This document shows positions 34,401-43,844 of a stretch of DNA of 64,000 bases, in pieces. Origin of the DNA: Thalassia testudinum. Taxonomy: Eukaryota; Streptophyta; Magnoliopsida; Alismatales; Hydrocharitaceae. The DNA lies in contig JAZHRO010000013.1 of NCBI GenBank assembly GCA_037157565.1, positions 112,730,001 through 112,794,000 on the forward strand, given 5' to 3'. Below the pieces are notes generated by a model. That model was not told where the DNA came from and ran no database searches. It saw only the letters and a list, made by a program, of their open reading frames with translations. The first letter of the stretch is position 1. Every line of letters starts with the position of its first letter. The position numbers and the translations under genes are program-made.

Positions 34401-35352
34401 CATAACTAAGGGAGACATGATGCCCCTAAACCCTATTCTTCTTGTAGAAATTTTCGATGTTTAGGGCATCGATTTCATGGGACCCTTTATCCCTTCATTT
34501 GGACATCAGTACATTCTTGTTGCTGTTGATTATGTGTCCAAATGGATTGAGGCAATTCCCACCCGAACTAATGACCACAAGGTGGTCATCAATTTTGTCA
34601 ACAAAAATATCTTCAGTAGGTTCGGGATTCCGAGGGCTATCATCAGTGATGGTGGCACTCATTTTACTAATGCCCAATTTCAGAATTTATTGGCCAAATA
34701 CGGGGTTAGTCATTGAATTTCCACACCTTACCATCCCCAAACGAATGGACAAGCCGAGATCTCCAATCGAGAGATCAAGAACATTCTGCAAAAAACGGTT
34801 AGGCCTGATCGCAAGGATTGGACTCAAAAGCTTGAGGACACTCTTTGGGCCTACCGTACAGCGTATAAAATGCCCATCAGCATGTCTCCATTCCATTTGG
34901 TGTATGGAAAGGCGTGCCATCTACCTGTAGAGATTGAACACAGGGCATTCTGGGCAATCAAACAATGCAATTTAGATCTGAATCTACCTGGAAAGACCAG
35001 GAAACTCCAACTATCTGAGTTGGAGGAGCTTAGAAATAATGCTTATGAGAATGCCAAGATCTACAAGGCTCGGACCAAAGCTCTACATGATCAATTGATT
35101 TCCCGCAAGAGCTTTGAGCCAAACCAGAAGGTCTGGTTATTTGATTCTAAACTTAAGCACTTTCTTGGTAAACTTAGATCTAAATGGAATGACCCATTCA
35201 TAATTGATCAGATTTTTCCTAATGGTGCCGTTCAGATTTTTGACCCAAAGACGGGTAACACCTTTAAAGTCAACGGTCAACGTTTGAAGCCTGTTGTTGA
35301 CCGTAATCTTCCAGAACCCGTCTCAGACTCTGTTGCTCTAGCCATTCTGTGA
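31428..35352 (+). pseudogene. pol: pol of E4: protease, reverse transcriptase, RNase H, integrase
   Basis: Polyprotein that copies and inserts the element. It opens with the Gag-protease linker ending in TLRSG and a TAG (31680-31682). The aspartic protease active site is D-L-G-A-S (32127-32141), with ILRCPFLAT later. A frameshift near 32560 leads to RT (WTIHDLRGIEPS, KEIIKWLDAGIIYPI). A second one (about 32850-32915) precedes VCIDYRKLN. The polymerase box is F-M-D-D (33187-33198), usual for Athila. RNase H has TDASDYAVG (about 33631) and [10 protein letters not shown], but the later catalytic Asp is Asn at 33832-33834 (YTNHSAL). The integrase has a HHCC zinc finger (about 34237-34385) and the D, D, E core. 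It is broken by TAG 34168-34170, TGA 34216-34218, TAG 34386-34388, a TAG replacing Trp before GIDFMG, and TGA at about 34714. The C-terminus is open from 34870 to 35352. The element is dead. Confidence 0.93.
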
Positions 35353-36715
35353 CTTCTTTGGCTGGACTTCGCCTAGCTGACGACATTAAACTCAGCAGTT
35401 GTACATATGACACAAGGCTGATATGAGCTTCATATCCAGGTGACATCTTTCATATTCTACCCTTTCTTTCATGTCTCTTTTTCAATGAGGACATTGCATC
35501 AGCTAGGCATGGAGGGGTGGATTCATTCTTGAATTATTTGGTCAGCCTTGTGAAATCTATGTAAATTGTCTCTCTTCTTATTTAAAAAAAAAAAAATTAG
35601 GAAGGATTAGTTGGACATTAGGACTTTTCAATCCTAAGAAATTTTATATTAGGATCTGAACACAAAGACCCCTCAGGTCTTTGGACTTAATTAGCCTGTG
35701 TATCCACTAAAATGTGGATTTGTTTTTGAGTCCTCGCCATCTTAATTCTATTACAATTGGAATAAATAAGTTTGGGTGATAAGTACACGACTTATCAACC
35801 CGCCCTCGGATTTGAGGAAATTTTGAGTTTTAAGCATCTACACACTTTCTTTGCACTGACTCATTGTTTGGCGATTCTAACGGAAATTGGGTAGCTAATG
35901 AACCTTCTAGGGTGATATTGCTGGCAAGTTATCGTGGGTAACAGCCCATAGGTAGGTTGTCCAAAGCCCAATCACTAGACCTTTCTTAGTTTGCTGCCTT
36001 TAGGTAAATCTTAGACTAGGGAAGCGACCTACTTAAAAAAAAAGAAAAAAAAGGAGAAAAGAACAAAAAGAAATAAGCCACACTTCGCCGCACGAGTATG
36101 GCTGGTAAGTTGTCAGTGGTAACAGCTCTTCGACCGGTTGTCCAGAACCCAGCTCAGAAAATGCACTAAAAATTCCCAAAACACTTAGGAAGAAGCGGAG
36201 AAGTAGAATAAACCGGGGAGATATACACTGGATTCACCCTTGTGTTGACCCCGTAAAAAATAAATAAATAAATAAAAGTAGGGAGAAAGCTACTGGTTGA
36301 AAAGATACACTTTTAGGTAGAATTCTGGTTAGGTCACCTAGAGGCGTAGAAATTCGAAATCCATTTTAATTGTCGGTCAACGAGTCTATCACAATCACAA
36401 TAAGATGCTTAAAGCTTAGGGTTCTCATCAAATTTTGGGTGAGTTGAATGGCCGTAGAAAGTCACTCGTAAACCCTAAAATTTGAAAATCCAAAAAAATT
36501 AGAAAAAAAAGAGAAAAAGAAATTTTTCTTTTAATAAGGCAAGGGGTTGAGGCGGTCTGCATTTTGGCTGATACCCGGGCACTGTTGTGTCTTTGAAAGT
36601 TCAGTTCCTAAGTAGTCAATTTCTTAATGATTGAAAAATAACTCAAGTCCAAATAATCCAACCTAATTCTTTTATAAATAGCATATAGTTTTTGCTAGGG
36701 ACTAGCAAAAGATAG
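35353..36715 (+). other. 3' noncoding region of E4
   Basis: No ORF, so nothing env-like. An internal polypurine-like GGCATGGAGGGGTGG lies at 35507-35521 after CAATGAGGACATTGCATCA. A conserved hairpin is at 35777-35797. A-rich tracts lie at 35583-35600, 36030-36075 and 36490-36520. Long stretches align by eye with E1/B and D, although their coding regions do not. Confidence 0.75.
35777..35797 (+). promoter_or_regulatory. Conserved 3' hairpin of E4
   Basis: TGATAAGT, loop ACACG, ACTTATCA. Confidence 0.65.
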
Positions 36716-36726
36716 CCATGGGGGTA
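36716..36726 (+). other. Polypurine tract of E4
   Basis: CCATGGGGGTA directly before the 3' LTR, preceded by ACTAGCAAAAGATAG. Confidence 0.88.
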
Positions 36727-38385
36727 TGATGTAAACACATTTACACTACTTAAAATGTCTATTTATGCATGTTCTTAAGCAATGGATTGCATTTCATGAT
36801 ATAAATATTGCATAACATGTATCATCTTGCATTTAGAGTAGTTTGAATAAAATGGAGGTTAATTATCTTCTTTTATGTGTTTGGATAGGGCAAATATTTT
36901 ATCAGGGCCTCAGATCAAAGATCCAACCATATGGATGTGATCAGGACGACGATTGGAGTTCAACGACTCCAAGATCGCCTTAATCAGGCATCTGTAGCAT
37001 CAGATAGTGACCCATGAACCCTAGAAGATCAAGGGCAGGATGGTGTAAATCCACACTTCAGATGATAAATCCGACCGAACGGATGATTTCGGATCGACGA
37101 TCGCAGCCGAACGACACAAAAATCGAGTCAATCCGACATCTGTGGCACCATCTACAACTTCCAGAAGATGGATGGCCAAGATAACGCCACGTGGCGCCAT
37201 CTCAGCCGCCCAAATGGCTGCTTGCGTCTTGTGAAAGCCCGGCGCCTGATCGCTCTCCACCGTTGGATCTTATCCAACGGCTGTGGGCGCTCGCATTTAA
37301 AAGCGTCCGCTCGACCATTCGCGCCCCATAGCGCAGTGGTCGAGCGCGCTATCGCGAGCGCGGGGCACTAGTTCGAGCCGTGGAGAGGAGCTGGAAGGCG
37401 TGGTGATTGGGCGCGGGTGGAGCGTCAGATGGAGATCGGACAGCCGCGCACGCCCGATAGCGTCGACGCGTGATTGGACACGCAATCGGATGCGTAATCA
37501 GACGCGCGGGCGAGCGTGCAATGCAGCAGGCGTGGACGCATCTTAAGCAGTCCGATCTCGCGATCGGACGGCTGAAAAGTGGCGAACATGCGCAAGACGT
37601 TGAGCGCGCGAGCAGGCGAGGAGGCGCGCGCGAGCCAGCCACGATGCCCACGTCGGGGCTTTAGTGACGGATTTATCCGTCACTAAAGACCCCTCTTTTA
37701 TTATTTTGAAGTTGTAATGTCCATTTTGCCCGCACTCCTTGCAACTGTAAAAGGAGACCCCCTCCATACGAAATTCTCATCCCTTCTTTCTCCTCTCTAC
37801 CCCTCCAAAGCTCAAAAGAAGCTTGTCCCACACCCGAGATGCTTCTTGCATGATAAAGTCCAATTTTCGTTCCCCTTCGAAAGTGGATCCCGCAACGAGG
37901 ACGGCGTGCTGCTCCGTTCCCATTCTTCTGCTTCGTCCTCCTTCATCCTGCTTCGTTCTCCTTCGTCTAGGCGTCATCCCGTCCGACTCGTCCTCCAAGC
38001 AATCGTCGAGGAGGATAACTTCTCTCTCCCATTCTTATTTACAGCTTTTCTAGTGTAGAATTTTCCTGCTTTATAGTGTAATTGGTTTTCCGCATTCTAG
38101 TGTAACTTTTATAAACAATTGAAATATTGAATGCATGTTCTCTCTCTCTCTCTCTCTCTTTCTTTTAGTATGATAGCTCCATTGTAATTATATCGCCTTG
38201 CTTATCGAAAATCCAAAAAAAATATAATTGCGAATATAGATCAACGTAGCCTCCCTGTGTTCGACCCGGAATTCTTTTCGGTATAAATTCTATTTGTTGA
38301 ACACGAATTCTTCGCTTTCGAACTACAACGACAGGTTTTCCAAAACCAAACACATAAGCATAGCGATTCGAAAAATCGTTCAACA
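36727..38385 (+). repeat. 3' LTR of E4
   Basis: 1659 bp, same ends as the 5' LTR. CACGTG lies at 37188-37193. The tRNA-like module at 37321-37392 is better preserved here: TAGCGCAGTGG (37329-37339) has D-arm GCGC/GCGC. The clean 28-nt inverted repeat is at 37660-37687. The TATA box is mutated to TGTAAAAGG (37746-37754). A GA/CG-rich stretch near 37610-37640 is an insertion relative to the 5' copy. CT run at about 38139-38160. Confidence 0.95.
37321..37392 (+). promoter_or_regulatory. tRNA-like module in U3 of E4 3' LTR
   Basis: Box A TAGCGCAGTGG, then 30 bases, then AGTTCGAGCC (37370-37379). The D-stem GCGC/GCGC and an inner hairpin GCGCT/AGCGC can form. Confidence 0.55.
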
Positions 38386-38390
38386 ATTTT

Positions 38391-38433
38391 GTTCCTCCTC
38401 TTCAATCTCATCTTCCTCGTGGTGACTAGCCAT
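38391..38433 (-). pseudogene. gag start of Z, cut by E4
   Basis: On the minus strand the ATG at 38433-38431 opens MASHHEEDEIEEEEQN, an acidic start reaching the left copy of the ATTTT duplication. The continuation beyond E4 (below 27020) soon meets a TAG. The start is inferred from its position after the Z leader and its open frame into the E4 junction. Only about 14 codons remain, so the call rests on context. Confidence 0.5.
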
Positions 38434-40004
38434 TGAAGAGGGTTTAGATTCAGATCTTGGACAATCAAGTCTTCTCTGAGGATTTCTTTCTAAAGGTGGT
38501 AGCAAATCAGGATGTAGAGATCTTCTACCATGTATGCACCAGAAGAATGTCTGTAGATGAGGGGGAGAAGACAGATGCGAGAATACCCACCCTCTCAGTA
38601 CAAACAATCAAGCTAATCCTCAAAGTGTAATCCCTACTTAGACCTAATCCTGGAACCCAAAAACATGACTAGGTTTGATCAACCCTTGAAGTACTTGGCT
38701 GGCCAGAAGGGTAGGACCCTTTAGGACACCCCACTTGGCGAGACACCACTAAGGGTCAACGCGGTTACTGTATTGACCATTTTTGTCACCAGTGGGTCTA
38801 TGTAGAGAAGCCTTGACCTTAGCCCAATCTAATTTCAAGTTACCAAGAAGATTTTTCTTGCGTAGGTTATGTCTAGTCAGTTTTCGGTTTAGGCTTGAGG
38901 TGCTTTTGGAATATGGTGGGTGTAAGGGGTGTTACCCTTATAATTGATTTTCAAAGTGTGAAGTGCACAAGCAAGGGGTTCACAAGTAATTTTTATGATG
39001 CAGTGAATTTTAAGGTTCAACTGCTTTTATAATTATGTTTTAGGGTTTTGTGGTTAGATAAATTCAAGGTTTTGATAATCACACAAAAGGTTTTGCAAGT
39101 CCCAATTATTTGATAGATTTCCTTTAAATATGAAAATGCAAGTGTGCTCTACCTTAGTTTGAAACCCTAAGAGCAGATAGTGCTAGATGATCCTTTTAAG
39201 TCCAAAATTAGGGAAGTGATGCAACCCAAACAATGCAATGAATTGGACTTAGTGCACCACTAACTAGGCACTTGGAAAATATTTTTCAAGAATTTTAATA
39301 CACGTTTTCTAATTTTTTCAAATTTAAAGTGTACTAAGGGTTCTATAGTCTATTTTGACCCCCCGTTCATGATTGAATAGTACGTGCAATTAAACATATA
39401 GAAAATATTTTTTTCAGAACTTTTTGAGATTCTATATTACCACAAAAATCTAAAGCAATAAATTTAAGATAAATTGAAGTTCTAATAAAACTCCTATGAT
39501 TTTTTGAAGTCTGAAAAATTAGAAGCAATAATAGATTTGATAATAGTTCAATTTACAAATTTTTAAAAATTTTATATAGCTCAGAATTGTGAAAAATTTG
39601 AATATGTTGTTTCTGACTTCAAAACCCACATCCAGTAAAAATTTTTAGACTTGTGAATATTCAAGAATTGAATTTTTAAGATAAGAGTTTGTTTCAGCCC
39701 AAAAATATAGGAGGTGGTGTTGTTGATTCAAACCAACAAGAGAGATGTTTTTTTATCAAAAAGCAAGAAAATGCTAACCTGAGAATCAAGCAAGCACCTA
39801 ATTTTTTTTTCTTTATTTCGAACAGAACTCTAACCTAATCTTAGATATGAGTACATACCTAAGATTCTAAACTTGCAATTTTTCCACTGTTGTGTTTCTT
39901 CTCGAATTTCCGTACTTCCTGCACATACAAAATCAACGAAAATAAAGCAAGTTAGAAACATCAAATAAGCGCTAGGAAGAAAAGCTTCAAAAATTTCCAT
40001 TGTC
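38434..40004 (-). other. Leader of Z
   Basis: Untranslated, AT-rich, no credible ORF on either strand. On the minus strand, between the primer-binding site and gag, it contains weak matches to the E4 leader (a GTGCACTTCAC-type motif, long T-rich stretches). The GGGGAG stem of the other leaders was not found. Confidence 0.6.
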
Positions 40005-40022
40005 TCCCCAGCAACTGTGCAA
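40005..40022 (-). other. Primer-binding site of Z (decayed)
   Basis: The minus strand reads TTGCACAGTTGCTGGGGA, the tRNA-Asp site with about five changes, three bases from the LTR end as in the other elements. Confidence 0.75.
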
Positions 40023-40025
40023 ACT

Positions 40026-43000
40026 TGTGCGTCGCAAAACTCATTAAAAGATTTTTGTATCCATGTAGTTGCAAATCACATCAAAATAAATAAATTTATA
40101 AATATTTTGGTAAGTACGGAGTCATTCGCAGGGAGGTAAAACACGATTTTCAAAGCCTTTTGTATTAACTAAACAGATATTAGATATTCAGAAAAATAGA
40201 TTTCTATTACTACTTGGAAATAGTTTTCAAACTAGGAATTAACACAACTATGCTAGATAATAAAGAGAGAGAAAAGTAGAAGGACGATGCCACTTGCGGG
40301 ATGCTTATGCGAAATGCTACAGCACTTCAGATCCAGAGCACCGGGAGGAAGACTGGAGAGAAGTTGCAGAGAGAGAGGCTGGAGATGTGTCTGGTGGGAG
40401 AGGCAATGCCTCCAAATGGGGTTCTAGGGTCCTTTTTATAGCCAAATTGAGGGGCAAAGATGGTATTTGAGTCCCAATCTTGTGTAACACCCTTGGAGCC
40501 AACAGATCTGTCGATCGGGAGATCAATGGACTAAGTCGCAACTCTAAATAGCCTCCAAAACTCCTTCAGCGCATGCATCGCACCGGATGCTGCCACGTGG
40601 CGGCCGATGGATCACGATCACAAGCACCGCTCGCGCTCCTCGCACATGTGTGGACTTTCTTTTTCGACCGTCCGATTAGTATGGTCTCACGATCGGATGG
40701 CTTAAACACATCGTGCTACCGCCTTTGTAAGTGCATACAACGGGACGTTGGTTCAGGCATTCAACCGCACATGCTTCGTGTTGCATCATCCAACGTGCCT
40801 CTATGCACAACGCGGTCGCATCCTCGCCGCTCGATCTGATCCGATGGCTTGATTTCGCACGAGCGCCACCGCCTCCTTGATTTCATGTTGAGCGCGATTC
40901 AAACATGCAATGCTTGTCAGCGTGTAGAAGCACTAACCAACATGCCGTGAATGCATTTGTGTTGTGCTTCTAATTTTGTGCGCAGCTACACACAGCTGTT
41001 GGATGAAGATCCAACAACTGAGATGCATTCTTCTTTGATAAGGGGCACACGGAAAAGGTGACGTGGCTCCTTCGTGGCCATTGGATGACGATCCAACGAC
41101 CCACATTTGTCCTTCAGTAGTTGGGGTGCAGCGATGGGCTGCTGGGATGGTGCCATGTGGCACCATCCTAACCGTTAATCTTCATACCTTTCTATTTGAT
41201 GCTACAGGGCTCCGATTGAGCCGATTTTTGCGCTGTTGGATTGTGATTGTTAAGCTAGATCCATCCATGTAGTCTGATTTGATATCTGAGGTTTGGATCT
41301 CTACTATCTTGCTCCTTGGCCTTTGATATTCTATGGGTTGTATGTGATGCTACGGACGTTTGATCAAGACAATTTCGGAAGCGTTGGACTCCCATCATCG
41401 TCATGGTCAGATCCGTACCATCTGATTTATAATCTGTGGCCTTGAATCATCTGCAATTAATATTTGATTGTACGAACAATCATGCAATCTAAATCACCTG
41501 AATTAAGCTAGATCTGAGCATAACTTAGGATTAATGCATTCATAGACATTGTAATTTGCATAATAGTTAGTTTATTAGTAATATAGATAACATTGTCATT
41601 TTATGACCTAAAAGAGAGATGATTTTAATCGCAGATGATTTGAAGCCTTGGATGTCAAATCAGACTAGATAGATTTGATCAGAATGACGATGGGAGTCTT
41701 AATGCTTTCAAAATCATCTCGTTTAGACAACCAGGGCATCTTGTGTAGTCTAAAAAAGAATGGAGATCATAAAGACAAAAGACAAAGATTCAAGCCTCAG
41801 ATGAAGAATCCAATTGCACGAATGAATCCGAATCGATGATCGCAGTCTAACGACAGAAAAATCAACATGATCGGTGGTCTACAACACCAGATATAAGGAA
41901 AAGAAGGTGGATGGGCACGATGGTGCCACGTGGTGACATCACAGCCACTCCCTCACCACTGCCCCATCTAGGAAAGCCACCTCGCATGCTGTGGACTATT
42001 CGATCTTCATCCAATGGCCACGAGCATGCCATGTTGCCCGTCTAGCCAGATAAGTACAAATGGAAACAAACAGGAAACTATAACAAAATTTCACGCAACT
42101 CGTTGGCTTACGTGCTCGTGTGGAACCACGTTCAAGAGATGTTGAGTGGAATCGAAGGAACACTCGAGCAGGCACAATCACGCCATTGATGGTGATCGGC
42201 GCACGTAGAGGTAGCCGCACGACACAATCAGAGAGTGCTGTGGTAGGACACATGATCCCACATGTTTTGCGAGATCAAGAAGGTAAGGCGAGCGTGCTTG
42301 AGCCATCCAATCGTGAGATCGAATAGCTGAGGATCAAGCGCTAAAAAGAGCCTTGCAGGTGCGTGCGCGGAGTAAGATTCGTTGCAGCAGGTGCACGAGG
42401 AGGAAGCGGGACCATGCAATCTTGATCTAAGGGCGCAGTGGGCGCTAGGTATCAGCCAGAGATTAAATCTATGCGATGGAGGCGAATTTGATGGTGTTTT
42501 GAGGCCAGATTTGATCCGTTGATCACCCGATCAACAGATCTGATCAAACAAGAGTTGTTGCACGAGATAAAGGGGTTAAATACCCTTTTTGCCTCCATAA
42601 AAGCTATAAAAGAAGGCCAAAGCCCCCCAGTTGAAGCATCTCTCCCCCATCAACTCAGATATCTTCCACCTTCTCTGCAACTCTCCATCCCTTTGCAACT
42701 CCGCTCCATCCTTCATCCCAGTGCTCTGGATCTGAGGTGCTATCGCATCTCTCACAAGCATCCTACAAGCAGTGGTGTCTCTCTACCACTTTCTCTCTCT
42801 CTCTCTATCTATCTATTTATTTCTAGTAGCATTCTCTATTGTGAAAACTCTATCTTAATTGCAATAAAATTCTGATCTTCTGAATGCATATATCTAATTC
42901 CTATACATATATACATATATAAATATCTACTTTGAATAAGTTGAAGTTCTATTGAAAAGCTTCTACATAAATTGCACTTACCTCCCTGTGAATGACTTGG

Positions 43001-43251
43001 TACTCACCTGTTTTATAAATTTATTTGTCGACATATTTTTACGCTATACTACAACTGAATTAATTTTAAAACATGAATTACGCGCCGAACAATATTATCT
43101 CTATTTTAGAGCATAAAACAACATTATTATCTATAAAGCTAACTAATCATCTATGATGCAAATTATGATGTTAATGCATGCATTGTCCTTAAGTTAAGCT
43201 AAAATCTAATTTAATTCAGGTAGATTAGGTCCTATGATTGATGTGCAATCA
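40026..43251 (-). repeat. 5' LTR of Z (Z2), split by W
   Basis: On the minus strand it starts TGATTGCACATC (from 43251) and ends CGCACA (40026). Without W it is about 1.6 kb and aligns with Z1 throughout. TATAAAAAGG (minus) lies at about 40432-40441. The G-box palindrome has decayed to CATGTG (about 41154). A tRNA-like module lies at 40885-40955 (box A CGGCATGTTGG, 40937-40947 on plus; box B with GTTTGAATCGC). Confidence 0.88.
41465..43091 (+). mobile_element. Solo LTR W
   Basis: 1627 bp, TGATTGTACG to CGCCGAACA, flanked by a perfect 5-bp duplication ATATT (41460-41464 and 43092-43096). Z2 sequence rejoins across it. CACGTG lies at 41927-41932, TATAAAAG at 42605-42612, and a CT run at about 42784-42808. 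A weak tRNA-like pair (CGCAACTCGTTGG and ACGTTCAAG, about 42093-42135) has shorter spacing than in the other LTRs. It is a separate subfamily, with no internal region. Confidence 0.9.
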
Positions 43252-43831
43252 ATCTGTATGTTCTCAAATTGCTATTTAAATATTCCACCAAAAAGATTTT
43301 TCAGGGTGCATTACACATACCCTATTTCTACTAAATATTCTTTGAGCAACAATGCAATAAGAGTTGGGTTTGACTCTTCACTCATTTTTGAGAGTTGATT
43401 TGAAAACATGAGCTGAAGCTGGGACCAACTTAGGCTTAAAAGGATGTGAAACCCTAGTCTTGAGTCGTAGTGTTCATCTAGTTAGTCTTGATTATACACT
43501 GAGTACAACCATAACCTCTTAGCTTTTGAGTTTGGTAAAACCCTCCGAGTCCTGGAAATCACACTTAAGGTTTAAATATCAAGAGCCCTTATTGGTTGAG
43601 AGATGATTTATGTCATATCAGTCTTGAGCTCTAGTAGTCTTCCTATGTAGCTGGTTCTCACAATGTCCAATCATAAACATAGTCAGCTTATTACAAAAAA
43701 TTCAGCTTAAAGATCATATCTAAACACTTAACATTTGAAAAGAGTAAATAGAAATCTCATCACACTTGCTTAGTTGATGCTATAATGCCTTGCATTGAAT
43801 GAGTTGTTTGTTAAGAGACTAGCAAGACCTA
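43252..43831 (+). other. 3' noncoding region of E0, right part
   Basis: No ORF. It leads directly to a polypurine tract preceded by GAGACTAGCAAGACC, which closes E0. Placement is supported by the E0 integrase end at 20023 and the Z boundaries. Confidence 0.65.
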
Positions 43832-43844
43832 AGCATGGGGGTAT
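43832..43844 (+). other. Polypurine tract of E0
   Basis: AGCATGGGGGTAT directly before TGTGAGGTGTGG. Confidence 0.75.

Larger units (their letters stand above)
27025..38385 (+). mobile_element. E4, near-complete Athila-type Ty3/gypsy element
   Basis: 11.36 kb, bounded by a perfect 5-bp duplication ATTTT (27020-27024 and 38386-38390). The LTRs start TGATGTAAAC and end CAACA. In order it has: 5' LTR, tRNA-Asp primer site, 1.3-kb leader, gag, protease, RT, RNase H, integrase, 3' noncoding region, polypurine tract, 3' LTR. The F-M-D-D polymerase box and the Gag sequence place it in the Athila lineage. All ORFs carry stops or frameshifts. By eye the first 330 bp of the two LTRs differ at about 5 percent of sites, so it is one of the younger layers. 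It sits in the gag region of Z. No env-like ORF lies between integrase and the polypurine tract. Confidence 0.95.
21141..43251 (-). mobile_element. Z, gutted minus-strand gypsy element
   Basis: Its 3' LTR is at 21141-22706 and its 5' LTR at 40026-43251, with a primer-binding site beside the 5' LTR and a polypurine tract beside the 3' LTR, all on the minus strand. Inside are a leader, a short gag start, a gag C-terminus plus protease remnant, and 3' noncoding DNA. No RT, RNase H or integrase is seen. It is inserted in E0's 3' noncoding region. The flanks GTCAG (21136-21140) and ATCTG (43252-43256) agree at three of five bases. Z is interrupted by E4 in gag and by W in its 5' LTR. Confidence 0.85.

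Noticed and set aside
35353..36715. Athila env-like gene in E4
   Set aside because: No reading frame of useful length and no membrane segment between integrase and the polypurine tract.
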